Below are positions 26,126-34,553 of a stretch of 64,000 bases of DNA, one piece after another. The stretch is taken from assembly GCA_963835735.1 (NCBI GenBank), contig CAWIGP010000007.1, forward strand, positions 596,037 through 660,036, given 5' to 3'. Source of the DNA: DASQMT01 sp963835735. Its GTDB lineage: Bacteria > Actinomycetota > Thermoleophilia > Solirubrobacterales > Solirubrobacteraceae. How positions within the stretch are numbered: the stretch's first letter is position 1; each line of letters begins with the position of its first letter. The translations under genes were made by a program, and so were the position numbers. Below the pieces are notes generated by a model. It had not been told where the DNA came from and did no database searches. It saw nothing but the letters and a program-made list of their open reading frames with translations.

Positions 26126-27031
26126 ATGGAAGACGCAATCTCGATCTCCGGCCTGGTGAAGAACTTCGGCAGCGTACGCGCGCTCGACGGTCTCGACCTG
26201 CAGGTCGCCGAGGGCGAGGTGCACGGTTTCCTCGGCCCCAACGGCGCGGGCAAGTCGACCACGATCCGCGTGCTGCTCGGGCTCCTGCGCGCGACCGCCG
26301 GCGAGGCGCGGCTGCTCGGCGGCGACCCGTGGACCGACGCGGTCGCGCTGCACCGCCGGCTCGCCTACGTGCCCGGCGACGTGAGCCTGTGGCCGAACCT
26401 CACCGGCGGCGAGGCGATCGACCTGCTCGGCCGCCTGCGCGGCGGGCTCGACGAGACCAGGCGCTCCGACCTGCTCGACCGCTTCGACCTCGACCCGACC
26501 AAGAAGGCGCGCACGTACTCCAAGGGCAACCGGCAGAAGGTCGCGCTCGTCGCGGCGCTCGCCTCCGACGTCGAGCTGCTGCTGCTCGACGAGCCGACGT
26601 CGGGGCTCGACCCGCTGATGGAACAGACCTTCCGCGACTGCATCGAGGAGGAGCGGCGGGCCGGCCGGACCGTGCTGCTCTCCAGCCACATCCTGGCCGA
26701 GGTCGAGGCGCTGTGCGACCGGGTGACGATCATCCGCGCCGGCAAGGCGGTCGAGTCCGGCACGCTGAGCGAGCTGCGCCACCTGACGCGGACGTCGATC
26801 GCGGTCGAGACCGCCGAGCCGGCCGGCGACCTCGCGACGCTCGCGGGCATCCATGACCTCGACGTCACCGACCACCGCGCGACCTTCGACGTCGACACGG
26901 TCAACCTCGACGAGGCCGTACGCCACCTCACGCGCTTCGGGATCCGCAGCCTGACGAGCCGGCCGCCGACGCTGGAGGAGCTGTTCCTGCGTCACTACGG
27001 CGACGAGATCGAGCACGAGGAAGCCGCATGA
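26126..27031 (+). CDS. ABC-2 exporter ATP-binding protein
   Basis: 301 residues. Walker A is GPNGAGKST (residues 37-45), Walker B is LLLLDEPTSGLDP and the H-loop is SSHILAE. The signature loop is the variant YSKGNRQK rather than LSGGQ, as in some drug and polyketide exporters. The C-terminal 80 residues form the usual extra domain of this subfamily. The stop overlaps the permease ATG. Confidence 0.93.
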   Translation: MEDAISISGLVKNFGSVRALDGLDLQVAEGEVHGFLGPNGAGKSTTIRVLLGLLRATAGEARLLGGDPWTDAVALHRRLAYVPGDVSLWPNLTGGEAIDLLGRLRGGLDETRRSDLLDRFDLDPTKKARTYSKGNRQKVALVAALASDVELLLLDEPTSGLDPLMEQTFRDCIEEERRAGRTVLLSSHILAEVEALCDRVTIIRAGKAVESGTLSELRHLTRTSIAVETAEPAGDLATLAGIHDLDVTDHRATFDVDTVNLDEAVRHLTRFGIRSLTSRPPTLEELFLRHYGDEIEHEEAA

Positions 27032-28614
27032 GCACGCTCGCCGGCACACCCACGCTGATCCGCTTCGCCGCCCGGCGCGAGCGCGTGCGCGTGCCGGTCT
27101 ATCTGTTCCTGCTGGTCGCCACGGTCGCCTCCACCGTGGCGCAGAGCGAGAGCCTCTACGCGACCCAGGCCGAGCGCGCCGACTACGCCCGGACCGTCGA
27201 GGGCAACCCGGGCCTGATCGCGCTCGTCGGCCGCGCCTACGACCTGATGACACCCGGCGGGGACACCGCCTGGCAGCTGGGCGGGCTCGGCGCGATCACG
27301 GCCGGGCTGATGAGCATGTTCATCCTCGGCCGCCATACGCGCGGGGAGGAGCAGAGCGGGCGCAGCGAACTGGTGCGGGCGAACGTGGTCGGCCGCCATG
27401 CGGCGATCACCGCCGGGCTGGTCGTCGTCGTCGTGGTCAACGTGCTGCTGGCCGTGCTCGTCGCGCTCTCGATGATCGCCGCGGACCAGCCGGCGGCCGG
27501 CTCGTGGGCGCTCGGCGCGTCGCTCGGCGGCGCCGGCCTGTTCTTCGGCGCTGTCGCGGCGGTCGCGCTGCAGGTCAACCAGTCGACCGGCGGCGCGTAC
27601 GGGCTGGTGGGCGCCGTGCTCGGCGGCTCGTACCTGCTGCGCGCCGCCGGGGACGTCGGCGACGGCACGCTCTCGTGGCTGTCGCCGGTCGGCTGGGCGC
27701 AGTCGATGCGGCCGTACGCCGACGAGCGCTGGTGGCCGCTGCTGTTGCTGCTGGCCGGCGCCGCGCTGCTGACCGTCGTCGCGTTCGCACTGCTCGAGCG
27801 GCGCGACGACGGCGCAGGGCTGGTCGCGCCGCGACCGGGCCCGGCGCGCGCGAGCCGCGCGCTCACGAACCCGGTCGGGCTCGTGCTGCGGCTGCTGCGC
27901 GGCTCGCTGATCGGCTGGGCGATCGGCCTGTTCCTCGCGGGCGTGTCGGTCGGCCTGGTCGGCCAGGACGTCGACAGCCTGCTCGGCGACAGCGCCGAGG
28001 TCGACAAGCTGTACATGCAGACGAGCGGCAGCCTGGTCGACAACTACCTCGCGGTGTCGCTGTCCTCGATGGCATTGATCGGGACCGCGTTCGCGGTTCA
28101 GGCGATGCTGCGGATGCGCAGCGAGGAGACCGCCGGCCGTGCGGAGTCGCTGCTGGCCACCGCGCTCGCGCGGCCGCGCTGGGCTGGCGGGCACCTCGCC
28201 GTCGCCGTGGGCGGCTCGCTGGCGATCCTCGCCGCGCTCGGCCTGGGGGCCGGGGTCGCGGACGCGATCTCCAGCGACGACGCCGGCCGCGTGGCGGTGC
28301 TGTTCGGCTCGGCGCTCGCGCTCGCGCCCGCGGTGTGGGTGCTCGCCGGCGCCGCGCTCGCGCTGATCGGGCTCGTCCCGCGCGCTGCGATGGCGGCCTG
28401 GGGCCTGCTCGGCGCGTGCTTCCTGCTGCTCTATCTCGGGCCGCTGCTGTCGCTGCCGGACTGGGTCATGGACATCTCGCCCTACACGCACATCCCGTTG
28501 CTGCCGGCGGCCGAGCTCGATGTGGTGCCGCTGATCGTGTTGACGGTGATCGCCGCGGCGCTTGCTGCGGTGGGCGTGGTCGGGTTGCGCCGCCGCGACA
28601 TTCCCGTCACGTAG
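27028..28614 (+). CDS. ABC-2 exporter permease (polyketide-exporter-like)
   Basis: 528 residues with about twelve hydrophobic segments in two similar halves, a duplicated ABC-2 permease. The family is usually named exporter of polyketide antibiotics and occurs beside a GbsR/MarR regulator, as here. Motifs include SGRSELVRANVVGRHAA in the first half and GRAESLLATALARPRW in the second. The real substrate is unknown; the pair may protect against a toxic compound. A 580-base gene-free region follows. Confidence 0.9.
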   Translation: MSTLAGTPTLIRFAARRERVRVPVYLFLLVATVASTVAQSESLYATQAERADYARTVEGNPGLIALVGRAYDLMTPGGDTAWQLGGLGAITAGLMSMFILGRHTRGEEQSGRSELVRANVVGRHAAITAGLVVVVVVNVLLAVLVALSMIAADQPAAGSWALGASLGGAGLFFGAVAAVALQVNQSTGGAYGLVGAVLGGSYLLRAAGDVGDGTLSWLSPVGWAQSMRPYADERWWPLLLLLAGAALLTVVAFALLERRDDGAGLVAPRPGPARASRALTNPVGLVLRLLRGSLIGWAIGLFLAGVSVGLVGQDVDSLLGDSAEVDKLYMQTSGSLVDNYLAVSLSSMALIGTAFAVQAMLRMRSEETAGRAESLLATALARPRWAGGHLAVAVGGSLAILAALGLGAGVADAISSDDAGRVAVLFGSALALAPAVWVLAGAALALIGLVPRAAMAAWGLLGACFLLLYLGPLLSLPDWVMDISPYTHIPLLPAAELDVVPLIVLTVIAAALAAVGVVGLRRRDIPVT

Positions 28615-28617
28615 CGG

Positions 28618-29199
28618 CGACGGCGGGCTCGGCGCTCGCGTACGGCCGGCATTTAGGGAGCGGGATCGGCCGGGGCGCGCGCTGTGGCGCCGGTCACCGC
28701 CGCGCGCGATGCGGGCGCTTTGACCACCGCATCGGTGGTCAAGGCGCCTCGCGTCGATGCGGGGCGCTTTGAGGTCGCTATCCGGCCTTACGGCGCCCCG
28801 GAGTGCGCTGCCCGGTCCGCGGGCCTCTCCTCGATGCGGCCGTTCACCCGCCCCGACTCCGCCCGGCAACGCGCGGCGGCCCTGAATTCCCAGCGCCGCA
28901 TCATGCAGCCCCGTCAGGTGGCGGCGACGTCTTCGCCGCGCGGCATCGGCGCTCGCGAACGGCGGCATTGAGGGCGAGCCCGGATCGCGGGTGCGTCTCC
29001 GCGGAGACGCACCCGCTCGATGCGGGGCGCCTTGAGCTCGCTATGCGAGTCAAAGGCGCCCCACGTGAGACGCGGCACTCCGTGCCCCCTTCAATGCTCG
29101 CCGTTCACCGGCGCCGATCCCGCCGCGCAACGCGCCGGCCCCGCCCCGCAGACGCCCCGAGCGTGCCGCGGTCGGCGCTCAACGCCTCGCCGACTCCGT
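28618..29199. repeat. Gene-free block of interspersed repeats and palindromes
   Basis: No convincing gene on either strand. It contains: a GCGTACGGCCGGCATTTAGG motif (about 28638) and a related GCGAACGGCGGCATTGAGGG (about 28954), both like 12.06 kb; a hairpin with arms GCGCTTTGACCACC (28717-28730) and GGTGGTCAAGGCGC; a 26-base perfect palindrome centred near 29003 (GGGTGCGTCTCCG and its complement); and two copies of TCGATGCGGGGCGC (about 28756 and 29017), each followed by TTGAG and TCGCTAT. The second copy closes a long hairpin ending in AGGCGCCCC. It separates the exporter from a convergent MFS gene. Confidence 0.75.
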
Positions 29200-30546
29200 T
29201 CAGACCGCCACCCGGCGCCCGGCCGCGAGCCCCGCCGCGGCCGCGGCGGCGGCCCCGGCGAACACGAGCAGCAGCGCCGTGACCGCATCCCAGCCCTGGT
29301 CGATCCCGATCGCGATCAGCGCGCCGCCGACACCGGTGAACACCGCCACGCCGATCGTCTCGGCCAGCTGCAGCGCCGCCGACACGCCGCCCTCTTCGCC
29401 GCCGGGCGCCTCGGTCAGCACGATCGCGCCGATCGACGGGTAGCCGATCCCGATCCCCAGGCCCGCGACGGCCCAGCCCGCGACCGCCAAAGCGACCGGG
29501 ACATCGTCGGCGAGCACGCCGGCTGCGGCGATGCCGATCCCCGCGAGCAGCACGGCGAGGCCGGCCAGCAGGCGGCGCGGGCGTCCGGCGCCGCCGTCGT
29601 GCCGGTCGAGCCGCGCCTGAAGGAACGAGCCGAGACTCCAGCTGAGCGACGCCGCGCTGATGACGAGCCCCGCGCCGGAGACGCTGAAGCCGCGCAGCTC
29701 GGTCAGCGCGAGCGGCATGAACGCGTCGCAGCCGAGGAACGCGACCGCGAGCAGCCCGCGGACCGCGATGCCGGACGGCAGCCCGCGGGCTGCCCGCAGC
29801 GTCCCGGCGGGCAGCAGCGTGCGCAGGGCCCGGAGTGCGATCGCGAGCCCGCCGGCCGCGACGACGGCGAGCAGCGGCAGCGGGTCGGCCTCCAGCCCGG
29901 CGAGGAACAGCCCGATGCCGGCGGCGAGCGCCAGCGCGTGGGGCAGCCGCCGTCCCGCCTTTGCCGGCTCGGGCCGCGGGAGCGCGCGCAGGCCCGGCAG
30001 CGTCAGCCAGACCGCGGCGGGGAGGAACGGCAGCAGCAGCACGAACACCCAGCGCCACGTCGTCTGGTCGGCCACGAGCCCCGCGACCGCCGGCCCGACG
30101 AGCGACGGCAGCACCCAGGCCGAAGACATCAGCGCGAGCATGCGCCCGTACATCGCGGTCGGATAGGCGCGGCTGGCCGACGCGTAGGTGACGACCACGA
30201 GCGCGCCCGCGCCGAGTCCCTCCAGCGCGCGGCCGGCCAGCAGCACGTTCCACGAGGAGGCGGCCGCGGCGAGCACGCTCCCCGCCGCGAACGCCACGAC
30301 GCTCGCGACGTACGCGCGGACCGGTCCGGCGCGGTCCGCGTCCTGGCCGGCGGCGACCGAGCCGATCAAGCTGGCGAGCAGGAACGCGCTGAACGCCCAG
30401 CCGTAGCGCTCGAGCCCGCCGAGGTCGCGCGCGACCGCCGGCATGACCGTGCCGACCCCGAGCGACTGGAACGCGACGACGGTCACGCTCATCAGCACGC
30501 CGACGCTCATCGCGCGGTAGCGCGGAGCGAAGACCGACTCGGTCAC
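29200..30546 (-). CDS. MFS transporter
   Basis: 448 residues with about twelve to fourteen membrane segments. The early motif AGQDADRAGPVRAY corresponds to the loop 2-3 motif, and GRALEGLGAGALVVV to the fourth-helix motif of drug exporters. GTG 30546 has CATACT 7 bases upstream on its strand and no ribosome site. The DUF1772 gene ends 18 bases upstream, so it may also be read as part of the operon 32499-29200. The substrate is unknown. Confidence 0.87.
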   Translation of the reverse strand: MTESVFAPRYRAMSVGVLMSVTVVAFQSLGVGTVMPAVARDLGGLERYGWAFSAFLLASLIGSVAAGQDADRAGPVRAYVASVVAFAAGSVLAAAASSWNVLLAGRALEGLGAGALVVVTYASASRAYPTAMYGRMLALMSSAWVLPSLVGPAVAGLVADQTTWRWVFVLLLPFLPAAVWLTLPGLRALPRPEPAKAGRRLPHALALAAGIGLFLAGLEADPLPLLAVVAAGGLAIALRALRTLLPAGTLRAARGLPSGIAVRGLLAVAFLGCDAFMPLALTELRGFSVSGAGLVISAASLSWSLGSFLQARLDRHDGGAGRPRRLLAGLAVLLAGIGIAAAGVLADDVPVALAVAGWAVAGLGIGIGYPSIGAIVLTEAPGGEEGGVSAALQLAETIGVAVFTGVGGALIAIGIDQGWDAVTALLLVFAGAAAAAAAGLAAGRRVAV

Positions 30547-30564
30547 CCGCCGCAGTATGCGGCG

Positions 30565-31068
30565 TCAGTCGCCGGCGCGACCGTTGAGCACGAGCGCCCA
30601 GGCGAGACAGCCGAACGCGGCCGTGGTCGCGACCGCGCGGGCGACGTTCCAGCGGGCCCACTTCGTCTCGTCGAACTGCTCGCGCACCGCGGCGAGATCG
30701 GCGATGCGGTCGGGGTCGCCGGCGGCCTTGATGTCGTCGTTGAGCGGCACATTTATGCCGATCGTGACGACGAACACCGCGAGGTAGAGGACCAGCGCCG
30801 CCGCGATCCACGGCAGCACCGAGCGCTCGTCCTCGCCCAGATGCAGCACCAGGGCGACGGCGGTGAAGGCGAGCGCGCCGAGGAAGCTCACCATGAACCA
30901 GGGGTTGATGATCGCCTTGTCGATCTGCTGGAACGCGCCGACGAAGGTCCGGTCGTCGGTCTTGCGCAGGCCGGGCATGATCGCGTGCGCGTAGAGGCCG
31001 AAGACACCCGCCATCAGCCCCATCGTCAGCGTGGCCAGGATCAGTGTCGCGGGTCGCAAGGCAGTCAC
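30565..31068 (-). CDS. DUF1772 membrane protein
   Basis: 167 residues, four membrane segments, with the DUF1772 (anthrone oxygenase-like) signatures FVGAFQQIDKAIINP and INVPLNDDIKAAGDP. It lies 6 bases after the stop of the upstream MFS gene and before a second MFS gene, so the three are likely one transcript. A paralog is at 35806-36393. Some family members oxidise anthrones in polyketide pathways; others are of unknown function. Confidence 0.82.
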   Translation of the reverse strand: MTALRPATLILATLTMGLMAGVFGLYAHAIMPGLRKTDDRTFVGAFQQIDKAIINPWFMVSFLGALAFTAVALVLHLGEDERSVLPWIAAALVLYLAVFVVTIGINVPLNDDIKAAGDPDRIADLAAVREQFDETKWARWNVARAVATTAAFGCLAWALVLNGRAGD

Positions 31069-31074
31069 CGCACC

Positions 31075-32499
31075 CTATCCGCGCCCCGTTTCGGCGGCGA
31101 CTCCGTCCGGTTCTGCGCCGTACCCGACCTGTGTGCGGCCGGGCGTGAGCAGGGCCAGGAGCGCGCCGGCGGCCAGCACCACCGCGGCGATCGGGAGCGC
31201 CGCCGCCACGCCGTCGGTGAACGCGGACGGCGACTCGTAGCCGCCGTTGGCCGCGAAGACGGACGCGAGCACGGCGACGCCGAGCACGGCGCCGATCTCG
31301 CGGATCGCGTTGGTCGCGCCGGACGCCTTACCGGCCTCGCTCGGGCGCACCGCCGCGAGCACGGCCTCGGGAGCGGTCGGGAAAACGAGCGCCATCCCGA
31401 TTCCGGCGAGTGCGAACGGGACGATCAGTTCCGCGAAGGGCGTCGACGGCCCGATCACGACCGCCATCCAGCCCAGCGCGAGCGCCTGCAGTGCCAGGCC
31501 GCCCGCCATCACCGGTCGCGTGCCGAACCTGGTGGCGAGGACGCCGGCGATCGGCGCGACGATCATCGGCATCGCGGTCCACGGCAGCGTCCGCGCGCCG
31601 GCCTCGAACGGACCGTAGCCCTGCGCGGTCTGGAAGTACTGGCTGATGAGGAAGATCGCCCCGAAGGCGCCGAAGAACATCGCGAACGAGAGTCCGTTGG
31701 CAGCGCTGAACGCGCGCGAGCGGAAGAACCGCGGCGGCAGCATCGGGGCCGGCGCCCTGAGCTCCCAGCGCACGAACGCGGCGAGCAGCGCGATGCCGGA
31801 CCCGATCGCGAGCAGCACGGTCACGCTCGTCCAGCCGAGCGCCCCGCCCCGGATGATCCCGAACGTCAGCGCGAAGAGGCCGCCGCTTGCGAGCGCCAGA
31901 CCGCGCAGGTCGAGCCCGGCGTCGGGACCGTGCGACTCGCGCAAGCGGCGCGCGGCGAGCGGGATCAGCGCGAGCCCGATCGGCACGTTGACCCAGAAGA
32001 TCCACTGCCAGGCGATCCCCTCGACGACCGCGCCGCCGACGAACGGGCCGATCGCGACGCCGAGTCCCGTGATCCCGCCCCAGATCCCGAGCGCGGCCGC
32101 GCGTCGCTCAGGCGGGAACGCGTCGCTGATGAGCGTGAGCGTGAGCGGCGTGATGATCGCGGCCCCGGCGCCCTGCAACGCGCGCGCAGCGACGAGCGCT
32201 TCGATCGACGGCGCGAGCGCGGCGAGGGCGCTCGCCGCCGTGAATATCCCAACGCCGGCGATGAACATGCGCCTGCGCCCGAAGCGATCGCCGAGCGCCG
32301 CGCCGGTGATCAGCAGCACCGCGAACGAAAGCGTGTATGCGTTGACGGTCCATTCGAGCGCCTCGATCGAGCCGCCGAGATCGAGTCGGATCGAATGCAG
32401 CGCGACGCCCACGATGAGGCTGTCGAGCGCGGTCATGAACAGTGCAGCGCCCGTGACTGCGAGCGTCCAGCGGGCCCGGGAAGCGGTAGAGGGTGGCAT
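31075..32499 (-). CDS. DHA2-family (EmrB/QacA) MFS exporter
   Basis: 474 residues with fourteen predicted segments. Motif A is GDRFGRRRMF, motif C is GLGVAIGPFVGG, and the segment after it (WQWIFWVNVPIGL) is diagnostic for this family. These are proton-driven drug exporters. ATG 32499 was preferred over the upstream GTG at 32544 because CCGGAG precedes it at normal spacing. It heads the group with the DUF1772 protein and the second MFS transporter. Confidence 0.9.
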   Translation of the reverse strand: MPPSTASRARWTLAVTGAALFMTALDSLIVGVALHSIRLDLGGSIEALEWTVNAYTLSFAVLLITGAALGDRFGRRRMFIAGVGIFTAASALAALAPSIEALVAARALQGAGAAIITPLTLTLISDAFPPERRAAALGIWGGITGLGVAIGPFVGGAVVEGIAWQWIFWVNVPIGLALIPLAARRLRESHGPDAGLDLRGLALASGGLFALTFGIIRGGALGWTSVTVLLAIGSGIALLAAFVRWELRAPAPMLPPRFFRSRAFSAANGLSFAMFFGAFGAIFLISQYFQTAQGYGPFEAGARTLPWTAMPMIVAPIAGVLATRFGTRPVMAGGLALQALALGWMAVVIGPSTPFAELIVPFALAGIGMALVFPTAPEAVLAAVRPSEAGKASGATNAIREIGAVLGVAVLASVFAANGGYESPSAFTDGVAAALPIAAVVLAAGALLALLTPGRTQVGYGAEPDGVAAETGRG

Positions 32500-32574
32500 G
32501 GCTCCGGATGGAACCGTGTGAGACGAGCACCGTCCATGGCTCAATCGCGCGCATTCATAATCGAGCGTCCAGCG

Positions 32575-33441
32575 TCAGGCGCGGCGACTGCGCGGCGCGC
32601 CCTCGGCGAGCCGCGCCAGATGCGAGCGCCATGCCGCCTCGCTGTGGCGCACCGGGCGCCCGGCGAACGCGCTCGCCAGCGCTCCCCGCGGCCCGTCGCG
32701 GTGCGGGCCGCACGCGAGCGCGACGCACGCGCGGTCGCCCTCCTCGCGCGCGAGCAGGTCGAACACGGTGCCGCCGAGCAGCGTCGCGTCGCGCCGCCCC
32801 GGCGGGAACGACGGCGGCCCTTCCTCGTGCAGCCGCCGCGCGACTGCCGGCCGCACGTGCGCGGACTGACCGGAGAAGTACTGCGCGGCGCCCTCGAGCA
32901 GCCACGCCCAGCGCAGCCAGCGCGCGAAGCTGCGCGGCCCGAACGGCGGCGGCATGCCGCGGTGGTTGGCCGCGACGTAGCGGCGCGCGAGCAGCGCGGA
33001 CGGCGCCAGCATCAGGAGCTCGAGCGAGCCCTCGACATTCGACGCGCGCTGTGCGAGCAGCCGCGGGGCGAGCACGTGCAGTTCGCGCTCGCCGGCCCAG
33101 CCGACGAGGTACCGGCGCCCGGCGGGCGCGGTCAGGCGCCGCACGAGCGGCAGCCATGGCTCGGCGGCGTCGAGTTGCGCGGCGGTGCCGTGGACGACCA
33201 CCACGAGCTCGCCGAGCCGCTCGGGAAAGCGCCGGTCGAGCCGCCGGCGCGTGTGCTCGAGCTGCGCGAGAACGCGCCCGATGTCGGGCGCGTCGCGCTC
33301 GTCGTGTCGGGCGACGAAGGTGTCCGAGGAGGTTTCGAGCCAGGCCAAACCGCCGCGGCAGGCTAGCGTCGTGCGCAGATACTTCGACGGCTTCAGTGCG
33401 CGCGGCGATGGGCGTATCGCCCGAGCCTGAGCGCGCCCCAC
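32575..33441 (-). CDS. Protein resembling a peptidase-MA-like fold, catalytic motif absent
   Basis: About 288 residues. The middle (LGELVVVVHGTAAQLDAAEP) and the pair LLARRYVAANH followed by WAWLLEGAAQYFSG recall peptidase-MA-like proteins, where HExxH is followed by WLsEGlA. Here the first motif is not HExxH, so activity is doubtful. The GTG at 33441 lies 21 bases from the divergent glyoxalase start and may not be the true start. The resemblance is pattern recognition only. Confidence 0.5.
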   Translation of the reverse strand: MGRAQARAIRPSPRALKPSKYLRTTLACRGGLAWLETSSDTFVARHDERDAPDIGRVLAQLEHTRRRLDRRFPERLGELVVVVHGTAAQLDAAEPWLPLVRRLTAPAGRRYLVGWAGERELHVLAPRLLAQRASNVEGSLELLMLAPSALLARRYVAANHRGMPPPFGPRSFARWLRWAWLLEGAAQYFSGQSAHVRPAVARRLHEEGPPSFPPGRRDATLLGGTVFDLLAREEGDRACVALACGPHRDGPRGALASAFAGRPVRHSEAAWRSHLARLAEGAPRSRRA

Positions 33442-33449
33442 GCCGCTGG

Positions 33450-33455
33450 TAGGTT
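33450..33455 (+). promoter_or_regulatory. -10 box of the glyoxalase-like gene
   Basis: TAGGTT ends 7 bases before ATG 33463; no ribosome site is present. The same hexamer at the same distance precedes the RDD gene at 13178. Confidence 0.55.
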
Positions 33456-33462
33456 CGCCGGC

Positions 33463-34215
33463 ATGGGAGAGCGCACGAGCTACACGCCGGGAACGTTCTG
33501 CTGGGTTGACCTTGTCGTCAAGGACCAGGATGCCGCGAAGACGTTCTACACCGGCCTGTTCGGCTGGGACTACGAGGACTTCCCGGCCGGCTACTCAATC
33601 GCCCAGCTCGACGGCAAGGCCGTGGCCGCGATCGCGCCACTGCCCGATCCGTCGATGCCGCCGCACTGGAACTGCTACGTGAGCGTCGAGGACGCCGAAG
33701 CGGCCGCCGGGCGCGCGGAGGCGCTCGGCGCGACGGTGGTGCTGCCCGCCGGCGACGTGGGCGACTCCGGGCGCCTCGCGGTCTTCCGCGATCCCCAGGG
33801 CGCGATCCTCAGCCTGTGGCAGCCGGGCCGGCACTTCGGCGCCGGGCTCGTCAACGTGCCCGGCGCGCTGACCTGGAACGACCTGCTCACGCCCGACGTC
33901 GAGGCGTCGGCGGCCTTCTACCGCGAGCTGTTCGGCTGGGCTGTCGACGAGATCCCGGGCGCGGAGGGCCAGTACTGGTCGATCGCCAACGGCGACATCA
34001 GGAACGGCGGGCTGATGCCCATGCCGCCGGGCGGCCACCCGGCCTGGAACCTCTACTTCGCCGTCGCCGACACCGAGGCCACGATGGCGCGGGCCGGCGA
34101 GTTGGGCGGGCAGGTCGTGATGGGCCCGATGGACGTGCCGGGCGGGCGCTTCGCGATCATCCGCGACCCGCACAACGCGGTGTTCTCGGTCGCCGACGGC
34201 GAGTTCGATCCCTAG
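33463..34215 (+). CDS. VOC-family protein with two glyoxalase-like domains
   Basis: 250 residues made of two repeats of the vicinal-oxygen-chelate fold. Each begins with a similar stretch (FCWVDLVVKDQDAAKTFYTGLFGWD; shown for repeat two as TWNDLLTPDVEASAAFYREL) and ends with RDPQG or RDPHN. This arrangement is common in actinobacterial bleomycin-resistance/glyoxalase-like proteins and in CFP30B-type antigens. Metal ligands cannot be assigned safely. The message appears leaderless. Confidence 0.88.
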   Translation: MGERTSYTPGTFCWVDLVVKDQDAAKTFYTGLFGWDYEDFPAGYSIAQLDGKAVAAIAPLPDPSMPPHWNCYVSVEDAEAAAGRAEALGATVVLPAGDVGDSGRLAVFRDPQGAILSLWQPGRHFGAGLVNVPGALTWNDLLTPDVEASAAFYRELFGWAVDEIPGAEGQYWSIANGDIRNGGLMPMPPGGHPAWNLYFAVADTEATMARAGELGGQVVMGPMDVPGGRFAIIRDPHNAVFSVADGEFDP

Positions 34216-34228
34216 GCGCGCGATCGTG

Positions 34229-34250
34229 TATTGTTAACCGTATAGTTAAC
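34229..34250 (+). promoter_or_regulatory. Promoter and operator of the ArsR operon
   Basis: GTTAAC (34233-34238) and GTTAAC (34245-34250), six bases apart, form the dyad TTAAC-N6-GTTAA typical of ArsR-family operators. TATTGT (34229-34234) is a -10 box 7 bases before the ATA at 34242, so the operator covers both the -10 region and the start of translation. Confidence 0.65.
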
Positions 34251-34553
34251 GATCCATTCAAAGCGCTGTCGCACCCGATCCGCCGCGGCATCGTCGAGCG
34301 TCTGGCCGCAGGTCCGGCCAGCGTCGGCGACGCCACGGACGGCTTCGGCGTGTCCAAGCCCGCGATCTCGAAGCATCTGAAGGTTCTGGAGGAAACCGGC
34401 GTCGTGACGCGCGTCATCGTGGGCCGGACGCACCGGCTCTCCCTCGAACCCGACGTGCTCAGCGAGGCGGCCGACTGGATGGATCGCCAACGCGCCCTGT
34501 GGGGCCGCCTGTTCGATGTGGTCGACGAGTACCTAAAGGAGGAGAACGTCTGA
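34242..34553 (+). CDS. ArsR-family winged-helix repressor with ATA start
   Basis: 103 residues: NDPFKALSHPIRRGIVERLA, then the recognition region GVSKPAISKHLKVLEETGVV and SLEPDVLSEAADWM. This branch (SdpR-like) usually controls SRPBCC/AHSA1 genes, one of which is three genes downstream. No ATG, GTG or TTG precedes the conserved start; ATA 34242 fits both the homology and the 7-base leaderless spacing, and stands where relatives would have ATG inside the operator. The stop overlaps the DUF899 ATG. Confidence 0.82.
   Translation: MVNDPFKALSHPIRRGIVERLAAGPASVGDATDGFGVSKPAISKHLKVLEETGVVTRVIVGRTHRLSLEPDVLSEAADWMDRQRALWGRLFDVVDEYLKEENV

Noticed and set aside
30557..30787. Small plus-strand frame between the MFS and DUF1772 genes
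   Set aside because: Antisense to the DUF1772 gene, Arg/Thr/Ser-rich, no motif.
29020..33366. 1448-codon open frame on the plus strand
   Set aside because: It is antisense to four well-supported genes and is made of repetitive Arg/Gln/His/Glu sequence without any domain.
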